A DNA stretch of 64,000 nucleotides from Helichrysum umbraculigerum (taxonomy: Eukaryota; Streptophyta; Magnoliopsida; Asterales; Asteraceae), in NCBI GenBank assembly GCA_949592205.1, contig CATIUR010000004.1, positions 82,497,337 to 82,561,336 on the forward strand, read 5' to 3'. The translations under genes and the position numbers were made by a program. Positions 34,378 through 45,556 of this stretch are shown one piece after another. The notes under the pieces were generated by a model that worked only from the letters and a program-made list of their open reading frames with translations, was not told where the DNA came from and searched no databases. Every line of letters begins with the position of its first letter. Positions within the stretch are counted from its first letter, which is position 1.

Positions 34378-34434
34378 CCCAGGTCACAGGTCGAACTTGT
34401 GACCTCTCGAAAGGAAACAGACCAACAAACCACA
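34378..34434 (-). other. tRNA-like block in the LTR of element B, right copy
   Basis: Counterpart of 12461-12520. The A-box-like TGGTTTGTTGG is kept. The T-arm-like stem has one change (CACAAGTTCGACCTGTG), so the second box is slightly weakened. Confidence 0.45.
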
Positions 34435-35776
34435 TGATCTAAGTGTTTTCTTTGTTATCTAAATCATAAGTTTAATATATATAGCGTTTAAGATTTTGTT
34501 TTCTATGTTTCAGTCTCTGTTTTTGTATATATATATAAATGTATTGTATCCCCATTTTAACAAGATTTCAGTTATATTCATCCACAATACAATATATTTA
34601 TACTACTTAACAAATTATTTCACAAGATATATGCCATAATCGTACATAATCAAAATATATATATACATTAAGTTTAAGGTTTGAATCCTTACAAAAGGTG
34701 GTGATTTTGATGATTATGATGACCGATGATGATGATACGGTAGGTAGATGACGATTCATGTGATCATTTGTGTTTGTGTTATAAATGTTTGAATGTTTAA
34801 AAGTGAAAATGGTAAAATGATCTTTGTTCTTGCCTCTTCCTCTCCTGCTCCGATCAAACCCAAAGAGAAAACCAAGTAAGTGTGTGTGTGAATTATTGAG
34901 ATAGAAAGGTTGGTGGTTCTCACAATTAGAGGGGAGGTGTATGTATTTAAAAATTGTAACCGGTATGGGTCGTTAACAGGAGGTTGTTTCCCTCAATTAT
35001 TGGTGTTAATTTGTTATATTTTTACCCGTTAATTTTGCGTACGGGTATAATTAGTTGTACCCAGTGTACAAGTCAATTAGGCGTTTGTTAAATCTTTATT
35101 TTAAAATTAATAATTGATAATTATAAAAGTGAAATACTTTATTAAAATCATTAATAAAATTGGTTACAGTAGAAGTACTGTACGGTGAAATTGCGTGCCA
35201 GATTTCAGTCAAATTTGGAATTTATATTTTGAAGTAATGTTCCAAATACTAAAACAGTAACGGGAAAATAAATACTTTTATTATTTTCGACCTTTAGGTA
35301 CGTTTTATAATTGTTTCTGTTCGTGTATAACGCGTCCTAAATAGCAGTCTAAATGTTTCCGTTTCATTTTTGTACTAATACTTTTCTATAATAATTTCAA
35401 ACAAAAATTATTCAAAAGTATTTTGAAGTTCTTTTTGGAACTTTATAATTCGCGTTTGATACGTTTAATATAAAACGTATAAGTTATTATATTATTTCAA
35501 TAATATAAATATCTAATATTTGTAATTAATAATTTTCGAATTATTAATTATTTCGTATCACCAACTATATTGTATTCAGTTTGTCGAGTTTAATATGTTC
35601 ATTTCGTACGTAATTATATATACATATAACTACAAGCCTAATACGTCACGTATCACATAGTAAGTTTCACAAAACTTTACACATAAAAATCGTTTTGAAT
35701 TCACTAATCAGGGAATTACTCTAGGTAATGCATGCAATTAAGTAAGGATTAATACCCTAAATGGAGGATTGTCACA

Positions 35777-35869
35777 ACAAGGAGAACAACGACGTATCAA
35801 GTATAAGCATGAGGTTTGCGATCAAGTTTCGTTTCAGAAGTATTTCTTAAATGCAAACGTCTATAATTA
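35777..35869 (+). pseudogene. Possible 3' end of a host gene exon flanking element B
   Basis: Directly after the LTR a frame reads QGEQRRIKYKHEVCDQVSFQ and ends NANVYN with TAA near 35869. It looks protein-like but is short and unrecognised. It could be the last exon of a gene hit by element B or a chance frame. An AT-rich tail follows. Confidence 0.25.
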
Positions 35870-36149
35870 ATTTTTAGTTATATGTATATCTTCCTTAGTC
35901 ATTTAAATCGTCTTATGTAAACTTTGAGTCATTGAAAAATTAATATTAACATCACCCTAGGGGGTTGTAATATAGGCCGTTAATTAACCAATTGAAACTT
36001 AGAAGTATACATATGTTATCACAAGTGGTAATTAAAATTCAAATACAATTTCGATCATCCATTGCTTCTCAAAACGATTTAGTACTAAGTAAGTTTTTAA
36101 TGATTTTTTCACACAGAGAAGTTCATCTCAAAGTCCTGTTTTCATAAAA
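35870..36149. other. AT-rich intergenic DNA
   Basis: No ORF, repeat end or RNA gene recognised. It could be the 3' flank of the lost gene suggested at 35777. Confidence 0.5.
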
Positions 36150-36520
36150 CACTACAAGAAAAAAGAGAAAAGGCTACGAAGACTTTTAGCGACGACATGG
36201 TGTCGTGGCTAAAAGTCGCTACATGACAAAAAAACTATGCTTTTTGACTAGGATTATTTCACTTTTTGACTTTTTTTTAGCGGCGACCTTTAGCGACGAC
36301 ATGTCGTTGCTAAAGTTTTTTTTATTATTTTCCAATTTTCATTTTGGCTCCATGAGTAAAAAGATTCCCGCGTACTTTTTGGAGATGACTTTTAGCCATG
36401 ACATGTTGTCGCTAAAGATTTTTATTTTATTTTTTATTTATTATTTATTTTGGCTCCAAAGCTAGAAAATCTCCCGCGTGCTTTTTGGCGACAAATCCTA
36501 CATTTTTAAAAATATATTTT
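36150..36520 (+). mobile_element. CACTA transposon end with subterminal repeats
   Basis: CACTACAAGAAAA at 36150 is the classic plant CACTA terminus. It is followed by repeated TTTAGCGACGACATG motifs in both orientations (near 36187, 36288, 36395), as expected of subterminal transposase sites. No matching opposite end was found nearby, so the element is a fragment or the other end is diverged. Confidence 0.65.
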
Positions 36521-36563
36521 GACTTCAAAAATAAAATTTTATCCTCGTATAAATTTATATAGT

Positions 36564-36986
36564 AAATTCCAATAATCATACCTGTGGTTTACACAGATTT
36601 TCACAAATCATACCCGAACTTTTATTTTCAGGTTTTTGATACAATAAGTTTCAAGTTTGCTCGTAGATGGTACCTCCGTGACAATCCGTTAATTTTCACC
36701 GTTATGTGTGTAAACCACAGGTATCATTTACGAGCAATTTTGAAACTTATGGGTATCATTTACGAGCAATTTTGAAACTTACGGTATCATTTACGAGCAA
36801 TTTTGAAACTTATTGTATCGAAAATAGACGGAATTGGTAAAATTTAACGACAAAAATAGACGGAGTTGGACGGAGGTACCATTTACGAGCAAACTTGAAA
36901 CTTATTGTACCAAAAACCTGGAAAAAAAAGTTCGGGTATGATATGTGAAAATGTGCGTAAACCACATGTATGGTTTATGGAATTTT
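36564..36986. mobile_element. Foldback MITE with about 105-bp inverted ends
   Basis: AAATTCC...CATACCTGTGGTTTAC at the left pairs with GTAAACCACATGTATGG...GGAATTT at the right. Pairing continues through ATACCCGAAC, AGGTTTTTG and ATGGTACCTCCGT. The middle holds three 29-30 bp units (GTATCATTTACGAGCAATTT type). No clear target duplication was identified. Confidence 0.75.
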
Positions 36987-38254
36987 CTCATTTATAAAAA
37001 TAGAACCAATTAATATCTAAACCTTAGTTAGGTTGTTTACCTTTTTGAGGGGTGATTGTTTTGCTTTTACAATTTAATGTGTTATGGTTTAGCCTTTTGT
37101 GCCTAAAACATAAACCTAAACTTTTAAATGATATATAAATGTAAAATCATATAAATGTAATATTTGTTTGAATAACAATATGACATCGTTAGTATCATCA
37201 TATTCTTCCATGTCAATTATCACCTATATAAAAAGAGTAATGCTAAATAAACCTACTTAGATAGACCTAAAAATAGACCTAACTTTCTAATTGGTTATTT
37301 TTTTCTCTCTCTTAATCTCATCCAACAAATATTTCAAACCCACCAATCACATCTTTAGGTCTAAAATTAGGCCTACCAATCAATTTCCATATAAAAATGA
37401 ATTATATAAATCAAGTGTGTTTACAATCGAGATGAGTCATTTCGTATGAACTTACTAATGAACTTGATATACATAATGAACGCCAACAATAATGAACCTG
37501 CTAACCTATAGTGTATTATGCTAACGCTGATAAACTTGCTAATTAACTTGATAGGCATATTGAACGCCAATGTTAATGAGCTTGTTAAGCCATAGTATAT
37601 TACGTTAACAGTAATGAACTTGCTAATCAACCTGATAGACATAACAAATTCGAATGATTAAGATAAACCCTAAGGCGTTTACACTATGAGATTAGGCTTT
37701 AACTGTATTCGAGCATTTAAATGATCGGGATAAACCCTAAGGCGTTTACACTATTAGTCTGAACAACAAATCGGTGTTAATTAGATGCTCCTGCTCAATA
37801 TTCAAGTGCGACATGTAATTTTTATCGTTCTATTGTGATGTATTATTGTTTTGATTTCCTTAACCAAAACTATGTATCTATCTTTTCTCTCAATTAAGTT
37901 GCAAAATCAGTTTTGATAATAGAAGGGCTGCAGATACATACCGGTGGCAGTGGGACACTTATATCTCCTTAAGTAAGTGTTGTTTTTGTTGTCGTTTTCA
38001 TGTATCAACAATGTTCGTTTATTGAGTTTTGCAGCTTTAGGAAACTACTTTTAACAATGAATGAAGTGGAATTGGTACCAGCCACAAATACATACTCCGT
38101 ATTTTGGAATGATTTTCACACAATACAACTTATAGGTTGGGCTTATTGACCCTTTTAGTTGCACAATGAAACTCATAGCAAGTTAATCCATCCTTTTCCA
38201 CATGTCATTTATTATTATTGAAATAGAGCAATAATTTGAACCACTTATTTTGTA
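36987..38254. other. AT-rich intergenic DNA with degenerate tandem repeats
   Basis: Three degenerate units of about 105 bp (AATGAACTTGCTAAT...TTGATAGACAT) lie at about 37430-37650. GATAAACCCTAAGGCGTTTA occurs twice (near 37665 and 37728). No gene was recognised. Confidence 0.6.
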
Positions 38255-38394
38255 CTCCCTCCGTCCCAATTTTATTGTCACCAGACAAAAAGACACGCAG
38301 TTTAAGAAAATATAACTATCTCTCTCTTACTTTTTGATAAAATGACAGTTTTACCCTCTACTTTTTATCTATTTTTTTGTCTTATATATATACA

Positions 38395-39259
38395 CTAGAT
38401 TTAAGACCCGCGACAGCGCGGGCAACCCAAATGTAATTTCTAATAAAATTAAATAGTTGCAAGTATCCACGTTCATACGGAAGTTGAAAGAACCTGACCG
38501 CCATTATATTTTTCATTGTATCATATTCATATCTTGTAGTAATCAAAAGTAACATTTTATGAAATTAAATAGTTGCAACTATCCACGTTCATACCAAAGT
38601 TGAAAGAAGCCGACCTCTATATATTATATATTCCATCATATCATATCATGTAGTAATCAAAAGTGTAGTCAACATTTATCACAAAAAGAAGGAAGGAGTT
38701 GAGATTTTTTTTTTTTTTTTTTTTTTTTTTTGGCGAAAAAGGAGATACTATATCATAAATGAAATCTTCAACAAAAATTGAAGATTCAAAAGAAAACATA
38801 AGTGATAGTCTCTATGGAGGCTATATACATGAAACAGAAACAGAAAAGGAGAAGGAGTTGAGATTGCATACTCTTCTCTTCATTCATTAATTATATGTGT
38901 CAGGTGAAATTTAACAAAAGACCAAACTGGCCAAAGATGAAGTGTGGCCGGAAATTCTTGTGATGAGAGAGAGATTTAAGTGAAAGATGAACTAAATTTT
39001 ATATTTATTAAATTGTGTAGGTTTTGCAAATCGTAATTTACTTGAAGTGGGGTGGCGATGACTATTTTTATGCATATATAAAAGGGACCATGGCATACGG
39101 ATAATGGTAAAGATGTTTTTTAATTATTATTTGATGGGGGTAAATTGTAACATTATTATTTTTAATCTAATTTAATCATATACCGTTGGATCAATTTGAA
39201 AAAACCCTATCGAAGAGTCGAAATTTCTCCATGGGATTTTGGTTTATATATTTATAAGA
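38395..39259 (-). mobile_element. Non-autonomous Helitron inside the Stowaway MITE
   Basis: On the minus strand the 3' end shows the hairpin CCCGCGCTGTCGCGGG, a short spacer, then CTAG followed by T, the Helitron signature. The minus-strand start TCTTATAAATATATAA begins with TC. The outside sequences rejoin to the intact MITE. The base beyond the 5' end is not the canonical A, so that edge may be off by a few bases. It contains a tandem duplication of about 118 bp (38440-38680). Confidence 0.7.
38707..38850 (-). mobile_element. Poly(A) retroposon (5'-truncated LINE or SINE) inside the Helitron
   Basis: A run of about 25 T followed by about 120 bp is flanked by a 15-bp direct repeat GAAGGAGTTGAGATT (38692-38706 and 38851-38865). 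This is the target duplication expected of target-primed reverse transcription. No coding content remains. Confidence 0.8.
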
Positions 39260-39679
39260 CTAGGGGTAAAAAAGAACTTTATTTCCTTAAACTTTCTATT
39301 TATGGAAGTGGACAATTAATTTGGTACACCCCAAAATGGAAATAATGGACAATAGAAATGGAACGGAGGAAGTATATAACTTGTGGAATCTTGGGTATCG
39401 AAAAGCTTATTTTATATGTAGCATATAATATAATAAAAATATGGTGACCACTGGTAACCTTATTTTGCAATTCCCCTGTAACTATTTGAGGAAAGGTCTA
39501 TATGATTGTTATTACTTTTTGTGTGGAACATAAATCATAAATGTGTATGAATTGATTAGGTTAATGACTAAGTTTCTTTTCCTTTGTGTTTTCAGATTTG
39601 TTCAACTTTCTTCAAATTGTTCTGATTTAACTCTGATGATCTTTTATTGAAGAATTTTTTTTCCATAATTAAAAATATA

Positions 39680-39929
39680 CTCCCTCCGTCCCTAATCTAT
39701 TGTCCAGTATTCCATTTTGGGTTGTACCAAATTAATTGTCCACTTCCTAAAATAGATAAGAATAAGGAGATAAAGTTCTTTTTTACCCCTAGTGTATATA
39801 TATAAGACAAAAAAGTAGGTAAAAAGTAGAGGGTAAAACTGTCATCTTACCAAAAAGTAAGAGAGATAATTATGTTTTCTTCAACTGCGTGTTTTTTGTC
39901 TGAGAACAATAGAATTGGGACGGAGGGAG
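39680..39929. mobile_element. Complete Stowaway MITE (250 bp)
   Basis: It starts CTCCCTCCGTCCC and ends GGGACGGAGGGAG, flanked by TA at 39678-39679 and 39930-39931. It provides the intact reference for the interrupted copy at 38255. Confidence 0.92.
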
Positions 39930-40497
39930 TAACAAACAAAAAACGTTCATAGTGTGTTCTTCTCTTATTGTAGGTAATTGCTGTTTATATGTTTTTTTTT
40001 TGGTGTTTGTAGCTTTTATATGGAATTGGTGCTGTTCGTTGCAATTGGTCTAGGATGCGTTTGTAGTGTCATTGTTAATTTGTTTCTCACATCTACAAAA
40101 GTCTATTGACACATTGTTAGCTTTAGCTTTTGTACCAATAAAATATATATTTAGCAATCAAAGTATCAAAGTAAAGCTATTTTGGAATGTATCTATTAGA
40201 ACTTTTAGGTTGCAACACTATCTGTAATTGGTGTTGTCTTAGTTAAGATGTTTATGTAGTTTATCAATTCCATTGTCATATGCCCTGCCCCTTTCTCTAG
40301 TATTGTAAATGGTTTATACAACAAATCGAATATATTTTGTAAATGGTTTATACAACAAATTGAATATATTTGTCTACGACTACGATAATTGTTATTTTGA
40401 ATTCTTATAACTTTAGTCATTTTATTTTCTCTCGTATAAGATTCATTATTACAAACATAAATATGTAAGTCCGCATTATCGCGGGTCCTTCAACTAG
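39930..40497 (+). mobile_element. Helitron 3' end (5' end not located)
   Basis: CCGCATTATCGCGGG, then about eight bases and CTAG followed by T at 40498, is a Helitron terminus on the plus strand. The start is not identified; the given left coordinate is only a bound. A 32-bp segment with TGGTTTATACAACAAAT is duplicated at 40308-40370. Confidence 0.5.
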
Positions 40498-41209
40498 TAT
40501 TATATTATATTATATTATATTATTCGATTTTGTTAACAAGAGCCCTATGGGCTTTCATTAAGCTATTTGGACATGCATAAAACAACTGTACTTTAACTAA
40601 AATTCAGAGGAAACAAACTAAAATTCAGGGGGACAAATAATATATTATTTTCAAAGTACAAATTTTTATAATGTCTTAACATATTAAGAAGCCCTTAGAG
40701 CTCTTTTTATCATAAATAATTTTTTTTCTGCTAGAGGACGATAATTAAAATGGAAAGAAAGGAGTATTAAAATGGAATAAATGGAGTATTAACTAGAATG
40801 TGAATCAAATTTTGAAAAGTAAATCTCAAAATTTGGGAGCTAAATAATAATAGAGTTTTTTTCATCATTAAACGATGGTTGAAGCAACACAATGTCAAAG
40901 ACAATGTCAAAAGATTAAGTTAGAAAATGTAGAGATATATTATTTTTTAGTAGTACAAAAAGGTAACATAGAAAGATATATATGTTGATTCATGACAAAG
41001 ATAGGACGGAAAATAAATGATCATTTAATTCCACTTTTATATAAAAGTCTCCAACGTGTTATTAGTGTTGCCGAGTAAGGAACATATATAGTCAAGTCAT
41101 CAAGTCAACTATATATACAAGTAACTTGTATTTACGTGTGTATGCTAAGATGCAACTATAATATAAATAACCTTAAATATAAACATAATAACTTTACTAT
41201 AATGCAATA
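40498..41209. other. AT-rich intergenic DNA, nothing recognised
   Basis: It begins with a (TATTA)n run at 40498-40522. No gene, RNA or element end was identified. Confidence 0.6.
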
Positions 41210-41591
41210 CTAGATTATAACCCGCGAATTCGCGGGCTACCACATGATATTGATACAATGTTTATATTATATATTTATTTTATTACGTAATTTTCAATTG
41301 ACATACTTGTGGAAGTGAACTTTACGTTCATATTATCAAATTATTTGTTATTTATTTTTTATGTTATTATAATAAAGTTTACAATTCCCATTAAAAAATT
41401 TAGAAAATGAAAGAAAAATACCATTTCAATTGGGGTAAATCAATAGATTGTACTTTGATATCATATTATTATAAGGTATCTAAGAAATCGGAAAACCCAA
41501 AGGTAACATAATGTACAAAAAGAAAGTTAACAATAAGTTAACATATTTTGATTATGTTTTTTGCAAGAGCAGCTAACATATTTTGATCAGG

Positions 41592-41638
<47 letters not shown>

Positions 41639-41647
41639 TACTACTAC
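41592..41647. repeat. (TTA)n / (CTA)n microsatellite
   Basis: Uninterrupted TTA triplets pass into ACT triplets just upstream of the captured exon. Confidence 0.9.
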
Positions 41648-41698
41648 TGGAGCTTAGTGTGAGATTCTAAATTCATTTATGGTTAAATAGTTTTTTAG

Positions 41699-41910
41699 AT
41701 GAATGGAAAGATGGTTGTTAGCAAGCCTCTGTATGTTGCGCTTGTACAACACAATGAAGATAGAATGGCAAGGTTACGGGCCCGGTTCTCACAGATGCGT
41801 CCAATTGAAATGGCATCAAAAGTAGGACCTCGTCAATGTACTCACCTGGTAGTCCTGGTCTAGGGCAACAAAAATTTTATGGTCAACAACCTACACTGAT
41901 TCTTCCTTAG
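41699..41910 (+). pseudogene. Captured exon of a cytoplasmic poly(A)-binding protein gene
   Basis: The frame from 41699 reads MNGKMVVSKPLYVALVQHNE and ends RFSQMRPIEMASKVGPR. This is the end of RNA-recognition motif 4 and the linker start of plant PABPs (PAB2/PAB8 class). After GPR a 4-base loss shifts the frame to YSPGSPGLGQQKFYGQQP. The fragment is preceded by TTTTTTAG and followed by GTAATC, so both splice sites of the exon are kept. It has no upstream RRM exons and cannot make a functional PABP. Its place inside a Helitron suggests gene capture. Confidence 0.85.
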
Positions 41911-42734
41911 GTAATCCCATTTTTTTAGAAAGTGAAGTACCCACATAACCACTACTACGAATATTTACACCAATATACGAATATATATAATTGTCACAAC
42001 CTTGTGAATTGAACCCCCAACTTAATGTACCTAGTTATTATTGTGTCAATAATGTTATGTAATTGTTATCACACTACATATGTATTTATATATTTTCTAG
42101 CAATATATAAAAAAAAATGCTTATGGGTCAAATCCACCAAACGACACTATAATGAGGCGTTATTTTTTACCTGTTACTTATCTGACTGCCTCATATTACT
42201 AACCAACTTAACTTGAATCTGCGTGTTGCCTTGCTTGTTTTTTATGAAGCTCTTAGTATTGATTTCTTAGTATAGTAAAAAAGAATTCGTAATTTTTAAA
42301 TTATTCTAACAAATTGAAAATCGATTTAAATAAGATGGAAATAATTATTATAAATGAATGAAATTGAGTCTTTATTAATTTTGTTTGTTAACTATTAAGT
42401 GTTTAATTGTCTATTATATATGATGCAAATGTACTACTAATCTAATTCCATTCGAAATGGGTATTTGGGCCACCCACTAGAGTCGCTCCGTATTTCTAAT
42501 CTAATTCCATTCACAAACCAATGTCCGTGGGGAGTTTAACCAAATGCATTTGTGGTACAAACATAATTACTAAATACAAGTGTCGTTGAAAATATATACC
42601 TAACTAAAATATGTTTTTTATTTTTTTATTTTAACTAATGCAAAATAAAATAATAAAAAATATATATCTACTTCGTCATTTTCAGTTTTCGTCCTCCACT
42701 TCTTACCATGCTGATATGCCGGATTCATTTACTA

Positions 42735-42916
42735 TAGTGGTGAGCTTAAACCGAACTGCAAACCAAAAAACCAAAAAAATTTCGAAAAAAAAACAAACCA
42801 AAAAAACCGAAGTTTTTCGTTTTCACCCGAAAAACCAACCTAAAAAACCGAACCGAACCAGAGTATCTTTATTATATATAGTTCTTTTTATTTAAATAAC
42901 AGTTATGTATTTTATA

Positions 42917-42979
<63 letters not shown>

Positions 42980-42982
42980 TTC

Positions 42983-43038
<56 letters not shown>

Positions 43039-43394
43039 ATTCTATAGATAAAAAATATGAATTTTACCGAGTAATATGCGGCATTTTGTTGTTAATCAGT
43101 ATACTCATTTAATGCTACATTTTTAAATGTATTTATTACGTTCCATTGTTGGTAGTTTTCCCAATATAAAGTCTAAGTTTAAGTTCATTTTAACATAGAT
43201 ATACGTATATACAATGTATATTTTATCAAAATTTGTTGATAAAACCGCCCGAAAGAATAAACAAAAAAAACGAATAAAAACCGAAACTGAAACAACCGAA
43301 AGGTTATATTTTATAATTTTCTAAAAACTAAACTTACGGTTTAATTTTCGATTTTAACCAAAAACCGAACCAAACCGACCCATGCACACCCCTA
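42735..43394. mobile_element. hAT-type non-autonomous element (660 bp)
   Basis: The ends TAGTGGTGAGC and GCACACCCCTA form imperfect inverted repeats. ATTTACTA (42727-42734) and ATTTACTC (43395-43402) fit an 8-bp target duplication with one change. The body is rich in AAACCGAACC-type motifs and contains a (TA)n(TG)n microsatellite at about 42920-43038. Confidence 0.7.
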
Positions 43395-44160
43395 ATTTAC
43401 TCTGTTAATTATAGATGTCTTATCAATTCAATTTTAGTTAATGTGATCATTGATATTGTGTTTATTCACGGTTAATTTTATAAGGTTTTCTTTATTTTAA
43501 TTGTTGTTGATTTCTTATGTGGGACTAATTTAGAACTTAAAAGTCAATTTTGATTGATAGAATAAGTACATCCAACTATCAGAACTGATTGAATATGCTC
43601 AGAGTTTTCAATTGATACCAGTTTACGACTTGAAAAACAATATCTTAATTAAATTATATTTTTAAAATTCGTATAGTATATTGTATACACCATATATGTT
43701 CGACATTGATCCATTGTTAGTTTTCCAAATATAAAGTCTAGGTTTAAGTTTATTATTAACATACATGTAAGTATATACAATGTATATTTTATCAGAAAAA
43801 ATTGATAAAAGCACCCGAATGAGCAAACCGAAAAATCGAATAAAAATAATATCCGAAACAACCAAATGGTTATTGTTTTTAATTTTCCAAAAACTGAACT
43901 TACAGTTCGATTTTCAGTTTTATACAAAAACCGAACCAAACCAACCCATGCACATCCTTAATTTGATCTGTTAATTTTAGATGTCTTATCAATTCAATTT
44001 CGGTTAATATGATCATTGATTTGCGTTTATTCATGGTTAATTTTATAAGGTTTTCTTTATTTTGATTATTGTTGATTTTTTTGTGGCACTAATTGTAGAA
44101 CTTAAAAGTCAATTTTGATTGACACAGTAACTACATCCAACTATCAGAATTAAAACTGGT
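43130..44160. repeat. Tandem duplication, period about 570 bp
   Basis: The stretch 43142-43590 (CCATTGTT...AACTATCAG) recurs at 43711-44148 in the same order with many substitutions and small indels. It includes the right end of the hAT-type element, so the duplication is later than that insertion. Confidence 0.8.
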
Positions 44161-44264
44161 TTACAACTTGAAAAACAGTATTGTTTACAAATTATATTTA
44201 TATTGTTTAAAGATGTTACGCCATAGTCTATAAAAATGAAGGAAAAAGTGAAAAATAAAACAGT

Positions 44265-44630
44265 TGAGATCTTTTTCATTCTTAAATATACGTATAGGTA
44301 GCTAATTTAAGTGAAAGTGTGGATAAAAAAAACTGTGATTAAAACAGTTACATTTAGTGATATTAAAACGTAAAAGCTAAATAGAAATACATGAGATCGG
44401 TATACTTTTCAATAAACACGTGTAAAAGTGAAAAAGAATACGTTGTATATAATATTTGTGCGATTTTTAATTCTTAAATATACATATAGGTAGTTAATTT
44501 ACTAATGTTGTGGATAATAAAGAATTGTGATTAATAAAGTTACATTTAATGATTATAATACGAAGAAGTTAAATAGAAATACATGAAATCAGTACATATT
44601 TTAAAAAACACATGTGTTTGGCAATTATAT
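44265..44630. repeat. Tandem duplication, period about 190 bp
   Basis: CTTAAATATACGTATAGGTAG...GAAATACATGA at 44281-44400 recurs at 44463-44590 in diverged form. No coding content. Confidence 0.7.
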
Positions 44631-44695
44631 TTGTATTAAACATGCATTTTTTAGTTAATAAATATGTTTTGGCGTAATTTAGACATTTAGTAAAC

Positions 44696-44830
44696 CCCTC
44701 TCTACTATTTAGGTAGTCATTTTACCAAACTAAGATCAATGGCCTAGATTAGAAATTATAATTTATTAATGGTGGAGATTAGCTTAGAGAATTCTAAAAA
44801 TAAAATGACTACCTAAATACCACTCTATTA
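44696..44830. mobile_element. Short foldback element
   Basis: CTACTATTTAGGTAGTCATTTTA at the left pairs with AAAATGACTACCTAAATA near 44799-44818. The interior is AT-rich with no gene. It could be a MITE relic. Confidence 0.5.
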
Positions 44831-45556
44831 TAATATATTATGTAGATTAGAGTTTTAATCAAATATTAATAATGACCAATAGCATGTGTTTAAAAGAAAT
44901 AGAGATATAAAAAATCTACAAAGAAATACATAATATAAGTAAGGTGTGGGATCGGAGGGCAGCTGCATTTTGAGGGACGAAGAGTCGGGTGCTCTCAGTC
45001 GTTCATTCATGTGATTAACGGTTCAATTTGCTGCATCTTAAAATGAAGTGTTGTTAAGATGATTTAAATCTAAGCCGTTGATCATATAAATCAATGACTG
45101 AGATCGAGTGATCCTTCTTCTTCACATAATGCAACTGTTCCAAGTTTTCGCAATAAGTAAACCAATTCTCAAAGTTCAAATTCAAACTATGTATATTGCT
45201 TAAAATCTTTATCCATAGTAACATTTTATCTTATCTTATATTTCTTATATATACTATATATATATTTGGAAAACTCTTACTTTTATAGTTTCTCCATGTG
45301 ATGACACATCATCACTATTAAGTATTCTGATAAAATAAATTTCATTTACACTAATTGTCTTATATTTACATATTTTGACTTAATTAAAAAAAATTGTAGC
45401 TTAAAAATTCAATACATAAGCTTGTTTAGGATTGTTTCATGTTCTAACAAAAAATAAATAAATTTTTTTCCTACTTTCTTACTTTTCCATTAGAAAATTT
45501 ATGAAAATAAAATATAAAAAGTAGGTGTATCACTACTCTATATATATTAATAGAGA

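Larger units (their letters stand above)
12001..35776 (-). mobile_element. Element B: minus-strand Tekay-type Ty3/gypsy element, split by nested insertions
   Basis: Read from right to left: 5' LTR (35776-32331), tRNA-Met primer site, pre-gag ORF (32250-31384), gag-pol (30692-13899, interrupted), polypurine tract, truncated 3' LTR (13864 to about 12001). Removing 14876-27082 plus one GATAG copy rejoins the integrase frame. The two LTR copies differ by roughly 14 substitutions over about 1.8 kb by eye, so it is the oldest of the B/D/C nest but still fairly recent. Confidence 0.9.
32331..35776 (-). repeat. 5' LTR of element B, full length (3446 bp)
   Basis: Plus-strand edges are TGTCACACCCCC (32331) and GGATTGTCACA (35776). 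The right half duplicates the left LTR (12027-13864). The left part, unique in this window, holds an array of about six 55-60 bp units (32860-33180). TA microsatellites at about 33948-34010 and 34130-34170 differ in length from the other LTR. No coding region is supported. Confidence 0.9.
38255..39372. mobile_element. Stowaway-type MITE, expanded by nested insertions
   Basis: The ends CTCCCTCCGTCCC and GGAACGGAGGAAG are flanked by TA on both sides. Sequence inside both ends matches the complete 250-bp copy at 39680-39929 in inverted orientation. Its centre is split at ACACTA by the 38395-39259 insertion. Confidence 0.85.
41210..45556 (-). mobile_element. Non-autonomous Helitron of 4.3 kb carrying a captured exon
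   Basis: The minus-strand 5' end TCTCTATTAATATATATAGAG (45556 leftward) is preceded by A. The 3' end has hairpin CCCGCGAATTCGCGGG, spacer, CTAG (41213-41210) and then T. This is canonical A-T insertion with TC...CTAG ends. No Rep/helicase was found. It holds a poly(A)-binding-protein exon, an hAT-type element, microsatellites and two tandem duplications. Pairing of these two ends is inferred; they could belong to different elements. Confidence 0.6.

Noticed and set aside
37665..37760. AAACCCTAA telomere-like motifs
   Set aside because: Only isolated single copies in a duplicated segment, not a tandem telomeric array.
43649..43974. Overlapping 64-96 codon ORFs on both strands
   Set aside because: AT-rich frames within a duplicated repeat; no protein-like features.
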